64,000 bases of DNA. It comes from Procambarus clarkii. Taxonomy: Eukaryota; Arthropoda; Malacostraca; Decapoda; Cambaridae. The position numbers and the translations under genes were made by a program. Shown here one piece after another: positions 9,928-21,328 of the stretch. The stretch's first letter is position 1; each line of letters begins with the position of its first letter. The stretch spans positions 12,473,748 through 12,537,747 of the forward strand of contig NC_091208.1 in assembly GCF_040958095.1 (NCBI RefSeq), in the 5' to 3' direction. The notes beneath the pieces are model-generated. The model was not told the DNA's origin. It ran no database searches and was given only the letters and a program-made list of their open reading frames with translations.

Positions 9928-10895
9928 GCTTTTTCGTTTAATTCTATCCAAATAGTTTCTGTGTGTGGCTCAGTTTTGATTCCCTCTTTGAGACTACATT
10001 TCAAATTGTCCCTAATATATATGGCTACTCCACCTCCTCGTCTAATATATCTATCTGTGTGAAATAGTTTAAATCCGTTTATTTGATATTCAGCTAATAG
10101 TTCTCTATTTTCTATATTCATCCACGTTTCGGTAAGTGCAATAATATCTATTTTTTCTGTGCATTTGCACAGAAAATTTGCATTTCTGTGCAGACAAGAG
10201 CATTTAATTCGTTAATTTTATTTCTTAGACTTCTACTGTTAGTGTAATATACCCTAAGTGAATTGTTATTTTGAGGCCCTTCTCTTTCCCTGATCATTTT
10301 GCCAATTCCTTTCTCCCACAAACACATACTTTTATTACCTCCTTCCTCCAAATCAATTCCCATACCTCTATCTACTAACAGTTTAAACCCAAACAAACAC
10401 CTCTAACCACTTCTTCCAACGAGTTCGCAACAGCAACAACCCCAGCCCTCGATAGATGCACCCCATCACGAGCATACATTTCATTTCTTCCAAAGAAGTG
10501 TTCCCAGTTGTCTATGAAAGATATCGCATTTGATTTGCAATATCTTTCCAGCTGGCAATTGACACCAATTGCCCTCGACATCCATTCATTTCCCACTCCC
10601 TTTCTTGGAAGAATGCCACATATGACCGGGATTCCTCCCTTGCAATTCAAACTAATTCAATGTCCTGAATCTCTGTATTAGTTCCTCACTCCTAACTCGC
10701 CCAACATTATTACCCCCTGCACTAATATAAATAATGGGTTTGTTTCCATTTCCCATCATAATATCATTCATGTTTCCAACAGTATCACCAATTCCAGCTC
10801 CCGGATAGCAAACCCTTAATCTGTTCCCCCTATCTCTGGCACAAAACGTTCTGTCTAAATACCTCACCTTGGAATCTCCCACAACCAAAATTAAA
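9928..10895 (-). mobile_element. Inverted CR1: endonuclease N-terminus and ORF1 esterase (copy 1)
   Basis: Minus-strand reading gives ORF1 (10895 to about 10397), then the start of the endonuclease (LRVYYTNSRSLRNKINELN, GGGVAIYIRDNLKC). This is the 5' two thirds of a CR1 continuing from 7861. Confidence 0.82.
10397..10895 (-). pseudogene. CR1 ORF1 SGNH/GDSL-esterase domain, broken
   Basis: Block I is VVGDSKVRYLDRTFC with the nucleophile Ser. YISAGGNNVGRVR matches the GxND block, and YARDGVHLSRAG carries the DxxH block of SGNH hydrolases. CR1 ORF1 proteins are known to carry such an esterase, thought to act on membranes or acylated partners. A frameshift lies between the GGNN block and the LPRKG segment near 10650, so this copy is broken. 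The domain recurs at 19924-21328 and 30392-30910. Confidence 0.78.
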
Positions 10896-12962
10896 AGTAT
10901 CAACACAAGAGAGAACACGAAACAATGGGTATAAATTGGATAAGTTTAAATTTAGGAAAGACTTGGGTAAATACTGGTTCAGTAACAAGGTTGTTGATTT
11001 GTGGAACCAATTGCCACGTAACATTGTGGAGGTGGTGTCCCTGGATTGTTTCAAGCGCGGGTTGGACAAGTATATGAGTGGGATTGGGTGGTTATAAACA
11101 GGAGCTGCCTCGTATGGGCCAATAGGCCTTCTGCAGTTGCCTTTGTTCTTATATATCAATAGACGCCCTGAACCTCAGAGAATCAGTTGGGAGAGCTGAT
11201 ATGACTCTTAAAGCAGGCAAACGAAATAAATAGGAGAGGGCACTGTAACAACATGTCCAACCGGTGCTTGAAACAATCGTGGGACCCCACCTCCACCACA
11301 TTACGCTGTAATTGGTTCCACAAATCAACAACAAGTATATACCCAAGTCATTCCTAAATCTAAATTTATCCAATTTATTCCCATTGTTTTGTGTTCTGTC
11401 TTGAGTTGATACTTTTAATACCATATTGAATGTTGAAGGAACCAACGCGGGAAAATAATATTTTAGATTTAGTGTTAACTAACAGGGAAACACAAATTAA
11501 TGACATCGGAATAGGGAGTGAGCTAGGGAACAGTGATCACAAAGTAATCAGATTTAGCATAGAATGGAATAGGCCTGTAGGAGAAAATTCTGTTAAAGTG
11601 CCAGATTTTCGAAAAGCTGATTTTAATAGCCTAAGAAATTTTTTGGGTCAAATAAATTGGAAAGTCTTGGGTATTGGGTGTGGGCCGGTCTTGGAGCGAG
11701 ATATGAACCTAGCGAAAGGCACAGGAACGTAGTATACCATACAAATTGAATAGTTCGAATACTATTGACCCAAAGTGGATAACAAAGAATTTAAAGAACC
11801 TTATAGGTAAAAAGAGAGCTTGGTAAAAAAGGATTTGGAATGGGGAAGTCAGTTTAGAACAGGAATTCATACAACTGGTTAGAAATGTTAAAAAAGAGAT
11901 TAGGAAAGCAAAAAGAAACTATGAAGTTCGAATAGAAGAGCAAGCAAAGTCAAATCCTAAAGGGTTTTTTCAGTTATATCGAACTAAGACTAGGGAAAGG
12001 ATAGATCCATTAAAATCTGAGACAAGTCAAATAACAGATAGTGATGAAGAGATGAGTAGTATTTTTAATAAATATTTTGTATCTGTATTTACTAAAGAGG
12101 AAGTTAACAATATGCCTTCAGCCGAACAAGTCTATGTGGGTGGTGACGAGGACAGATTGACGAGTTTAGCAGTTACCAGGGAGGATAACATAAGAACAGA
12201 GGCAACTGCAAAAGGCCTGTTGGCCCATACGAGGCAGCTCCTATTTATAACCACCCAATCCCACTCATATGCATGTCCAACCCATGCTTGAAACAATCGA
12301 GGGACCCCACCTCCACAATGTTACGCGGCAATTGGTTCCACAAATCAACAACCCTGTTACTGAACCAGTATTTACCCAAGTCTTTCCTAAATCTATACTT
12401 ATCCAATTTATACCCATTGTTTCGTGTTCTGTCTTGTGTTGATACTTTAAATACCCCATTAATATCCCCTTTGTTATGTCCATTCACCCACTTGTAAACC
12501 TCTATCATATCACCCCTAACTCTTCGCCTTTCCAGTGAATGCAACTTAAGCTTTGTTAATCTTTCTTCATATGAAAGATTTCTAATTTGGGGAATTAACT
12601 TAGTCATCCTATGCTGGACACGTTCAAGTTAATTTATATCCATTCTATAATATGGCGACCAAATCTGAACTGCATAATCTAAATGGGGCCTAACTAGAGC
12701 AAGATATAGCGTGAGAACCACACCAGGTGTCTTGTTACTAACGCTGCGATTAATAAATCCAAGTGTCCGATTTGCCTTATTACGAACATTTATGCATTGA
12801 TCCTTTTGTTTTAAATTCTTACTAATCATAACTCCCAGATCCCTTTCACAATTCGACTTCGCAATCTCAACACCATCTCTTCGACTTCGCAATCTCAACA
12901 CCATCTCAAAGGATGGTCACCGTCTCAACTTAGGATGTTCTTAAACAAATAGTAAAACTCAA
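10896..12962. mobile_element. CR1 mosaic: nested and inverted fragments (copy 1)
   Basis: 10896-11155 is a CR1 3' end (+). 11230-11425 is a CR1 3' end (-). 11430-12186 is endonuclease and linker (+; LKEPTRENNILDLVLTNRET). 12187-12931 is a CR1 3' half (-). 12932-12962 resumes the plus-strand RT (GATGTTCTTAAACAAATAG), so the minus copy is nested inside the plus copy. A 24-bp unit (CTTCGACTTCGCAATCTCAA) is duplicated at 12858-12904. Confidence 0.8.
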
Positions 12963-15625
12963 ACTTTTTTTTTTGGAAAAATAAACAACCTTCAACAGTT
13001 GTGTAGTTGTACACCAGACGTCACGTCCTTCACTCACCAGACCACTCCACAAGTGATCATTTGAAATTTCATCATGGAATTCCAATTGACTTATAATCGA
13101 TCCAGCAATGCTGCTCAGAGTAGGAAAAGACCATCGATAATGGATACCAGTACCGAAAGTGACGGCGAGTGGCATCACGTGAATAAGGCTAACAGGACAA
13201 GACACTCCATGACGACCCATCGCCCATTAATCTCTCCAGCTTTTCCAGCTCTCCCAGCGCCTCAGACTACATCTACGTTTCCGGTCTTCAAAGTGCAGCA
13301 CACGGAAGGTAAGTCTTCCTACGCTACTGTAGTGGACCTGGAAAAAGAGTACCCCCAGCTCCAGGTCAGGGCTAAACCTAATCTCAAAGGAGAATACATT
13401 CTGAGGCCAAAAGACGAGTCGGCCGCTACGATTCTAAAAAATTACGCAAAATGTGAGGAACTGAAACCAGAGGATAAAATAAGTAAAGTCATTGTCCTCC
13501 ACTATCCCTTGCATATGGCCCTTGGCCATCTCGAAAAGCTGAACTATGTGGTTTCAGCAGAGAGATGCCCAGTACGAACAAAACAAGAAACTCGACAAGT
13601 CCTTCTCACAGTAAGAGGACGGATCCCGGAAAAGCTTGACCTTGGAATCTGGGGGGTGTTCCAACACAGGCCTTACACCCCAGAACCCCTTAGATGCTTT
13701 AGATGTCAGAGATTTGGGCATCACAAAGATGGCTGCCAACGCCCAGTGAGGTGCGGAGTCTGCAGCCAGCCCCATGATACAAAAACATGTATTGATAAAT
13801 TCAAGGCAAACCACCCTGTTCAGGCAAAATGCCCAAATTGTTCCAAGGGACATCATTCCTGGAACTTGAAATGCCATGAAAGGCTCAAAAGGCTTCAAAC
13901 GAACCCCACCACGCCTACAGCGGAGCCGAAGCCCCCACCAAAACTGATACCAGCTCCCATGCCCACTAAAACCGCGTGGGGTCTACCCATTCAGGAAGAG
14001 GGGGCACACGGCCCTTCACCATCGGCCATGGTGAAGGGTGAGAAGACAGTACAGGACAAAAAGAAAGATGGACGACACAAGACTCATGTTCAAAGCAGTC
14101 GGCCTCCCATTTCATCCAGCAAGCACACTGGGGCCAATAGGAGTAGCAATTCCAGTGCCAAAGTTACCACCGAGAAGGGTCTAAAAGCCACTAGGCCCTC
14201 AACCTGCACAACATTAAATAGTGCTCCCACTGAACTGAACGCTCTCTGGCCAATGCTCAAAACTTTGGTCACTGAGTTAATCGAAAGTCTGCTGTCTTCA
14301 CATGGAATCAAGCAAACCACAGAGACTCGGAAGAAAATTGAGCACAAGCTCAAAAAATTCGAAGATGTAATATCCACACCGTCAAGACAGCAGGGCAAGA
14401 GGCACCCCCATAAAAAGCAGATAGAGTCCAGGTCGTCGGAAAGCGACATTGATGAGGCAATTTCAGGACCACTAAGAACCTATACCCCAATTGCAACTTC
14501 CATGGCGTGTTCATCAGACTCCATGGATACCACGGAATTATCAGCACATTCCAAGAACCTAGAATTCTAAAGATCCTGCAATGGAATGCGCAAGGACTGC
14601 GCACTAAATTGCAACACTTGCAATGCATAGCAGCAACCAAAGGCATAGACATCCTGATACTACAGGAGAGCTTGCTTCGAGCCGGATTAGAACCTAAAAT
14701 CTCAGGCTATCGAGGCTTCTTCCTTCCATGGATCAATGAGCAATCCAGGGGATGTGCAATCTATGTAAAATGTGACCTGATCTCCAAATCCATAACCAGC
14801 CCACCCAATTGTGGAGCAGGGACAGAGGTAATGGGAGTCACCATTGAGCTAAGACACGACAAACTTGAAGTGTTCAATGTGTACAGGTCTCCACAAGCCG
14901 AAATGGATCTCTCTGTGTTATTTGGACACGCGACAACAACAAACACAATCATTTGTGGAGATTTTAATGCCCATCATCGATTGGCACTGGGCTCGAACAA
15001 AACAAATGAAGCCGGCATACACATTACACATCTACTGGACCAGCTTCCAGAAATACAAATCCAAAACAAGAATGAACCTACCCACATCCAAGGAGGCACC
15101 TTAGACCTAACCTTCGTTTCAGCCTCCCTAAGAGATGCAGCAACATGGTCAGTTGAGCCCACACTCACAAGCGACCACTATGGGGTCCAAATTGATCTTC
15201 AGTTAGACCTACCCACCCCACCTCCGCCTCCATCTGAAGCCTGGAACTTTGCTTTAGCAAACTGGGACCGATTTCAAAACCTCATTTCAGAGTGGCAAAG
15301 AAACTATGATCATCCCGAAGACATTAATCAGGCAGAACAAGAATTTGTCAAAGCGATTCAAAGTGCAGCCAACCACTCAATCCCACTGAAAAAACAGTCC
15401 ACCGGACACCATAAAGATCATTGGTACTATTGCGAACGTGTCAAAGAACTCAACCATAGACTCAATAGATCAAGAAAGCTATACAAAAAGCAGCCAAGTG
15501 ACCGCAACAGGATCTTACTTTGTGAGGTCAAGGAACATGTACATCGAGAGACCAGACAAATAAAAGAACAAAAGCGGCTAGAATGGTGTTCACACCTGAA
15601 TGAACACACCTCTCAAGCAGTTGCC
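12963..15625 (+). mobile_element. I/Jockey-like LINE, 5' part only (copy 1)
   Basis: It begins with a T/A-rich leader inserted in CR1 RT sequence, followed by a 5' UTR of about 100 bp, ORF1 with zinc knuckles, and ORF2 reading into the endonuclease. The reverse transcriptase is absent: at about 15625 the frame passes into unrelated U-box sequence. It cannot self-mobilise. Confidence 0.82.
13074..14570 (+). CDS. LINE ORF1 (gag-like, three zinc knuckles), intact
   Basis: 498 residues with the start MEFQLTYNRSS. A basic, Ser/Thr-rich N-terminus precedes an RRM-like middle (SSYATVVDLEKEYPQL, KISKVIVLHYPL). Three CCHC-type knuckles follow at about residues 205-265: CFRCQRFGHHKDGC, CGVCSQPHDTKTC and CPNCSKGHHSWNLKC. 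The C-terminal third is low-complexity, then basic. Such proteins bind the element RNA. The ORF overlaps ORF2 by 64 nt in a different frame, a usual LINE arrangement. The array copy at 23563 is frameshifted, so this is the only intact copy here. Confidence 0.88.
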   Translation: MEFQLTYNRSSNAAQSRKRPSIMDTSTESDGEWHHVNKANRTRHSMTTHRPLISPAFPALPAPQTTSTFPVFKVQHTEGKSSYATVVDLEKEYPQLQVRAKPNLKGEYILRPKDESAATILKNYAKCEELKPEDKISKVIVLHYPLHMALGHLEKLNYVVSAERCPVRTKQETRQVLLTVRGRIPEKLDLGIWGVFQHRPYTPEPLRCFRCQRFGHHKDGCQRPVRCGVCSQPHDTKTCIDKFKANHPVQAKCPNCSKGHHSWNLKCHERLKRLQTNPTTPTAEPKPPPKLIPAPMPTKTAWGLPIQEEGAHGPSPSAMVKGEKTVQDKKKDGRHKTHVQSSRPPISSSKHTGANRSSNSSAKVTTEKGLKATRPSTCTTLNSAPTELNALWPMLKTLVTELIESLLSSHGIKQTTETRKKIEHKLKKFEDVISTPSRQQGKRHPHKKQIESRSSESDIDEAISGPLRTYTPIATSMACSSDSMDTTELSAHSKNLEF

Positions 15626-16498
15626 GGGCTGGTAGCCAATAGAAAATATATGGATCTCTATCATATTATGCCAGATTTAAAATATATAAATTCATTTAGA
15701 TATCTCAAAGATTTTTTATGGAGCCTTGATTTAAATGGCCACCTTGCTGCTATTGCTGTTGCAGCCGTAGACCAGTTAAGGAGAATTAATATAGGACCAG
15801 AATTAAAATTTCTCTACAATATACTGCAGGTCTTAAATCAGATGGCATTGCATTCCCTTGATATACACGAACATTATCGTTTAAATATGTCCGAGAACGC
15901 TTTAAAGATTTATGATATTGTTCTGACGGAGTTATGGACCACCAGGGAGGCATATGGAGCTCATGGTCTGGCTAAAGTCGCTGCTGATACTTTACTTACA
16001 ATTACGTCTTCTATTCTTACAATTGGCTCGACGTTACCAGATAAGTATGGAAGCAGATTCACGAGGCTTATGTTCTTCCTAAATGGATTTTACAAAATGA
16101 TATCAGGAGACGAAGCCATATCACCTTGTAGATCAATTTATCAGGTTCTGCGACTTGACCACTCAGAGTATCTGTCTTACCTTGTCAAAAAGGCAGAATA
16201 TTCCGGTATTTTCTTTCATCATTCCTTAGTACCTAGATGTCTAAGAAGTGAGAAATCATCAGATGAGGTCCCGGAAGAGTTCAGAGACAGCGTTACGCAG
16301 ACGTTGATGGAGGCGCCGGTACTGCTGCACTCGTCCAAGATGGGGATAGACGAGTCGACGTTGCTTCGTCTGCTGCTGGTCCGAGAGGTCCCCTCGGACC
16401 CCTTCACAAGGCGCCCGTTGGATGATGGCTCTTATAGTCGCCTTCCCGAACTACAGGCAGACATTCGTGCATGGAAGAAAAGTTATGGAATAATTTAA
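14507..16498 (+). CDS. Endonuclease/U-box chimera, 663 aa
   Basis: Residues 1-~372 are a LINE APE endonuclease plus linker: ILQWNAQGLRT, DILILQESLL, IICGDFNAH, LTSDHYGVQ. The frame then continues without a stop into a ~290-residue segment with no RT similarity (IMPDLKYINSFRYLKDFLW...). It ends in a U-box at about 587-660: EEFRDSVTQTLMEAPVLL, DESTLLRLLL, SDPFTRRPLDDG, LPELQADIRAW. The order and spacing match the UBE4-type U-box, an E2-binding ubiquitin-ligase fold. The middle segment is unrecognised. The U-box part has no visible introns, consistent with capture of a processed mRNA or an uninterrupted exon. An in-frame stop in the copy at 24988 separates off its U-box. Whether the fused protein is made is unknown; capture from a large DNA virus cannot be excluded, but no viral structural gene is seen. 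Confidence 0.8.
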   Translation: MFIRLHGYHGIISTFQEPRILKILQWNAQGLRTKLQHLQCIAATKGIDILILQESLLRAGLEPKISGYRGFFLPWINEQSRGCAIYVKCDLISKSITSPPNCGAGTEVMGVTIELRHDKLEVFNVYRSPQAEMDLSVLFGHATTTNTIICGDFNAHHRLALGSNKTNEAGIHITHLLDQLPEIQIQNKNEPTHIQGGTLDLTFVSASLRDAATWSVEPTLTSDHYGVQIDLQLDLPTPPPPPSEAWNFALANWDRFQNLISEWQRNYDHPEDINQAEQEFVKAIQSAANHSIPLKKQSTGHHKDHWYYCERVKELNHRLNRSRKLYKKQPSDRNRILLCEVKEHVHRETRQIKEQKRLEWCSHLNEHTSQAVAGLVANRKYMDLYHIMPDLKYINSFRYLKDFLWSLDLNGHLAAIAVAAVDQLRRINIGPELKFLYNILQVLNQMALHSLDIHEHYRLNMSENALKIYDIVLTELWTTREAYGAHGLAKVAADTLLTITSSILTIGSTLPDKYGSRFTRLMFFLNGFYKMISGDEAISPCRSIYQVLRLDHSEYLSYLVKKAEYSGIFFHHSLVPRCLRSEKSSDEVPEEFRDSVTQTLMEAPVLLHSSKMGIDESTLLRLLLVREVPSDPFTRRPLDDGSYSRLPELQADIRAWKKSYGII

Positions 16499-16590
16499 TT
16501 GATGGAAAACTCAATAATGTCTGAAAACCTTCAAGACGTTTTTGAACGCTGCTACCTACTTTTGCCGCGTCATTACCATGATTTACAACC

Positions 16591-16812
16591 ATGGTAATGA
16601 AGTATACTGAATATGCAAAGATTTTTTGTCAGTTAAATTTCAAGTTTTGTAATTTTCTTTTAATCAATCAAATTTATGAGAGCGACGAATTATTAGCAGC
16701 CTATTCTCACCTTTTTTATCATAAAATTTATGTCGATTTGTCATTAAAATATCTTCGAGAATCAATCATTAGACATCCTTATCATTGTGTTGCTGAAAAG
16801 TTATTATACTAG
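16591..16812 (+). CDS. Unrecognised 73-aa ORF, array copy 2
   Basis: Counterpart of 4989-5210, differing by a few residues (NQIYES, FYHKIYV, RHPYHC). A 31-aa frame at 16502-16597 starts one codon after the U-box stop, in the same frame as the chimera, and its stop overlaps this ATG. The arrangement suggests a once longer downstream region of the U-box gene. No domain recognised. Confidence 0.4.
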   Translation: MVMKYTEYAKIFCQLNFKFCNFLLINQIYESDELLAAYSHLFYHKIYVDLSLKYLRESIIRHPYHCVAEKLLY

Positions 16813-17621
16813 AGATACCTATAGTGAGCATATTTTTGCCAGGATGGAGGTTCCTGTGAGATCAGTGTACATTCCTGAGGGATTAATCATGTAACATGAT
16901 AACTATAACATGTAACTATTAAACTCAATCCTCCTAAATTTAGTATTAAACCACAACCTTCAAAATCAACTTTTACTATTGGGTAAATCATATACTAAAC
17001 TTTGCCAACATGATTAACCTCAATTTGCTAGCTTCCGTCACTGCATGAACTTTTGGATTTCTAATTCCATTAGAAATTCTAATACTAAATCAACCAGAAT
17101 TACTGTAACAACTGCCTCGGCACAAACATACATCTCCACCATACTTGGTGGGAGTGTCGGTAGTTGGAGTAGCAATAGAGGTAGTGTGGGTGATGGTGGT
17201 GGGAGTGTCGGTAGTGACAGTAAGGTAATCAACATGTAACATGAATTTTGTATATCTGTCTTTACATTGAATAAACACACAAATCCTTATATTTCAGATT
17301 AAAAAAAACTAACTTCTCTATTACTTATTACTAACTAAAAATGCATGTCACTGAACATGTATCCTGCTTAATCAGTCTCTCTGTCCATCTCTTTGAAGTT
17401 ACAAAGTTTCTTTTAAACTAGAACTATATACAGGCACAGCGTGATCTGTCTACCTTTTTTAAACCGAAGTTGAAACGATTGTTTCAACCACATGACAGTG
17501 GATGCAGCGTTCGCGTTCCGTATTTAGAGCTGAGTTCTGTTAGTTTGGTGAGTCACAGACTTAATCTGGGCATTGTTACAGCAATTTCTCTGCATATAAG
17601 AAAATAAGATTAGTTAATGAT
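16813..17621. other. Array spacer, copy 2
   Basis: Counterpart of 5211-6056, with the GT-rich minisatellite at about 17132-17220. One short tandem (TAACATGATTG) present in copy 1 is missing here. No gene supported. Confidence 0.5.
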
Positions 17622-18490
17622 TTGGTGAGTTTGGTTGGAGCTCTGAGAGCAGAGATGGATTCCCTGCGGGAGAAGGTACGACCGCTGAGACTTCGAGAGG
17701 AAACGAAGGAGAAGACCAGAGTAGTTAAAGACAGGGGTCTTAAGAAGAACTTGACAAGGCCGCCTAAAGACGCCCTAAGGACGGCAAATTCATTTGCCGT
17801 ATTGGAGGATGAGTGCTGTAGTGCGCCTGCAGCGAGGAATGGCGGAACGCGGGCCTCTCAGGCTGCTCAGAAAATTAGGGCGGTACCGAAGCAAATTTTG
17901 GTTGATCTAGATAGGGTTTTGAAATGGTCAAAGGATTGGCAGATGCAGTTTAATGCTGATAAATGTAAAGATCTGACGCTAGGTAATGATGATAGAGTTA
18001 CAAGATACGAGCTAGATGGTGTTGAGATTGCGAAGTCGGATTGCGAAAGGGATCTGGGAGTTATGATTAGTAAGAATTTAAAAAAAAAGGATCAATGTAT
18101 AAATGTTCGTAATAAGGCAAATCGGACACTTGGATTTATTAATCACAGCGTTAGTAACAAGACACCTGGTGTGGTTCTCAAGCTATATCTTGCACTAGTT
18201 AGGCCCAATTTAGATTATGCAGTTCAGTTTTGGTCGCCATATAATAGAATGGATATAAATTCACTTGAACGTGTCCAGCGTAGGATGACTAAGTTAATTC
18301 CCCAAATTAGAAATCTTTCATATGAAGAAAGATTAACAAAGCTTAAGTTGCATTCACTGGAAAGGCGAAGAGTTAGGGGTGACATAATAGAGGTTTAAAA
18401 GTGGGTGAATGGACATAACAAAGGGGGATATTAATAGGGTATTAAAAGTATCAACACAAGACAGAACACGAAACAATGGGTATAAATTGG
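17622..18490 (+). mobile_element. Internally deleted CR1 with an open fused frame (copy 2)
   Basis: Here the ORF1 N-terminus and RT C-terminus are joined in frame: 17622-18398 reads 258 codons, from MVSLVGALRAEMDSLREKV through NSFAVLEDE to VDLDRVLKWSKDWQM and RRVRGDIIEV. All RT catalytic motifs are lost in the deletion. The equivalent frames in copies 1 and 3 are broken. Confidence 0.78.
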
Positions 18491-20288
18491 ATACTACTAC
18501 TCATCTCTTTGTCATTGTCCGTTATTTGACCTGTCTCAGATTTTAATGTACCTATCCTTTCCCTAGTCTTAGTTCGATATAACTGAAAAAAACCTTTTGG
18601 ATTTGTCTTTGCTTGCCCTGCTATGCGAACTTCGTAGTCTCTTTTTGCTTTCCTTATCTCTTTTTTAACATTTCTAACCAGTTGTACGAATTCCTGTTCA
18701 AAAGTGGCCTCCCCATTTTTAATCCTTTTATACCAAGCTCTCTTTTTACCTATAAGGTTCTTCAAATTCTTTGTTATCCAGTTTGGGTCATTAGTATTCG
18801 ATCTATTCAATTTGTATGGTATACTACGTTCCTGTGCTTTGTTTAGAATATTCTTAAATAAGTTATATATTGAATCCACATCGAAATCCCCATTTAAGTC
18901 ACCTATCGCTGGGTTTATGTGTCGCTCCAAGACCGGCCCACACTCCATACCAAAGACTTTCTAATCAATTTGACTAAAAAAATTTCTTAGGCTATTAAAA
19001 TCAGCTTTACGAAAATCTGGCACTTTAATAGAATTTTCTCCTACAGGTCTATTCCATTCTATGCTAAATCTGATTTCTTTGTGATCACTGTTCCCTAGCT
19101 CACTCCCTATTTCGATGTCATTAATTTGTGTTTCCTTGTTAGTTAACACTAACAAGGTTAGTGTTAACTAACCTTGTTAGTTAACACTAACAAGTTAGTG
19201 TTAACTTGCTAGTTAACACTAACAAGGAAAATATTATTTTCCCGTGTTGGTTCCTTAATGTGTTGCATAAGAAAGCAATCGTCAATTAATTCTAGAAAAT
19301 CTTCTGCTTCACTATTCCCTGTTTTGTTCAACCAGTTTATTCCACTAAAATTAAAGTCACCCATGACATAAATACTGCTAGATCTAGATGCTCTAGATAT
19401 TTTATCCCATAGATGCTTTGCTTCCATTCTGTCTAGATTTGGTGGCCTATATATAACTCCTATTATAATATTATTAGTTTTTTCGTTTAATTCTATCCAA
19501 ATAGTTTCTGTGTGTGGCTCAGTTTTGATTCCCTCTTTGAGACTACATTTCAAATTGTCCCTAATATATATGGCTACTCCACCTCCTCGTCTAATATATC
19601 TATCTGTGTGAAATAGTTTAAATCCGTTTATTTGATATTCAGCTAATAGTTCTCTATTTTCTATATTCATCCACGTTTCGGTAAGTGCAATAATATATAT
19701 TTTTTCTGTGCATTTGCACAGAAAATTTGCATTTCTGTGCAGACAAGAGCATTTAATTCGTTAATTTTATTTCTTAGACTTCTACTGTTAGTGTAATATA
19801 CCCTAAGTGAATTGTTATTTTGAGGCCCTTCTCTTTCCCTGATCATTTTGCCAATTCCTTTCTCCCACAAACACATACTTTTATTACCTCCTTCCTCCAA
19901 ATCAATTCCCATACCTCTATCTACTAACAGTTTAAACCCAAACAAACACCTCTAACCACTTCTTCCAACGGGTTCGCAACAGCAACAACCCCAGCCCTCG
20001 ATAGATGCACCCCATCACGAGCATACATTTCATTTCTTCCAAAGAAGTGTTCCCAGTTGTCTATGAAAGATATTGCATTTGATTTGCAATATCTTTCCAG
20101 CTGGCAATTGACACCAATTGCCCTCGACATCCATTCATTTCCAACTCCCTTTCTTGGAAGAATGCCATATATGATCGGGATTCCTCCCTTGCTCCTAACT
20201 AATTCAATGTCCTGAATCTCTGAATTAGTTCCTCACTCCTAACTCGCCCAACATTATTAACCCCTGCACTAATACAAATAATGGGTTT
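18491..20288 (-). mobile_element. Inverted CR1 endonuclease plus ORF1 3' part (copy 2)
   Basis: Uninterrupted here, unlike copy 1: linker (18491-18948), SDH region, minisatellite, endonuclease core (19209-19670), endonuclease start (19667-19945), then the ORF1 esterase end with YARDGVHLSRAG (19924-20130). It continues at 21171-21328 after a CR1 insertion. Confidence 0.82.
19130..19230. repeat. GTTAAC palindromic minisatellite (copy 2)
   Basis: Alternating GTTAGTTAACACTAACAAG and inverse units, longer than in copy 1. Confidence 0.8.
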
Positions 20289-21170
20289 AAGAACATAAGA
20301 ACAAAGGTAACTGCAGAAGGCCTATTGGCCCATACGAGGCAGCTCCTATTCTATAACCACCCAATCCCACTCATATACTTGTCCAACCCGTGCTTGAAAC
20401 AATCGAGGGACCCCACCTCCACAATGTTACGCGGCAATTGGTTCCACAAATCAACAACCCTGTTACTGAACCAGTATTTACCCAAGTCTTTCCTAAATCT
20501 AAACTTATCCAATTTATATCCATTGTTTCGTGTTCTGTCCTGTGTTGATACTTTTAATACCCTATTAATATCCCCCCGGTTATGTCCATTCATCCACTTG
20601 TAAACCTCTATCATGTCACCCCTAACTCTTCGCCTTTCCAGTGAATGCAACTTAAGCTTTGTTAATCTTTCTTCATATGAAAGATTTCTAATTTGGGGAA
20701 TTAACTTAGTCATCCTACGCTGGACACGTTCAAGTGAATTTATATCCATTCTATAATATGGCGACCAAAACTGAACTGCATAATCTAAATGGGGCCTAAC
20801 TAGAGCAAGATATAGCTTGAGAACCACACCAGGTGTCTTGTTACTAACGCTGCGATTAATAAATCCAAGTGTCCGATTTGCCTTATTACGAACATTTATG
20901 CATTGATCCTTTTGTTTTAAATTCTTACTAATCATAACTCCCAGATCCCTTTCGCAATCCGACTTCGCAATCACAACACCATCTAGCTCGTATCTTGTAA
21001 CTCTATCATCATTACCTAACCTCAGAACTTTACATTTATCAGCATTAAACTGCATCTGCCAATCCTTTGACCATTTCAAAACCCTATCTAGATCAACTTG
21101 AAGTGATAGTGAGTCCTCCTCCGAATTAATTTCCCTACCGATTTTCGTATCATCGGCAAATTTGCAAATG
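20289..21170 (-). mobile_element. 5'-truncated young CR1 insertion, copy 2 only
   Basis: It starts with the inverted 8-bp tail and is truncated just before RT motif C (ends GGCAAATTTGCAAATG). It lies inside the ORF1 esterase region, splitting ATAATGGGTTT from GTTTCCATTTCC, which are adjacent in copies 1 and 3. It post-dates duplication of the array. 20351-21079 is an open 242-codon RT C-terminal frame. Confidence 0.9.
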
Positions 21171-21328
21171 AATGTTTGTTTCCATTTCCCATCATAATAT
21201 CATTCATGTTTCCAACAGTATCACCAATTCCAGCTCCCGGATAGCAAACCCTTAATCTGTTCCCCCTATCTCTGGCACAAAACGTTCTGTCTAAATACCT
21301 CACCTTGGAATCTCCCACAACCAAAATT
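21171..21328 (-). mobile_element. CR1 ORF1 esterase N-terminal part (copy 2)
   Basis: VVGDSKVRYLDRTFC and PGAGIGDTVGNMND on the minus strand, the portion displaced by the CR1 insertion at 20289-21170. Confidence 0.75.

Noticed and set aside
15626-16498. Part of an integrated large DNA virus
   Set aside because: Decapod genomes do hold such fossils, but no viral structural or replication gene is visible and the U-box is a host-type domain; left only as an alternative origin.
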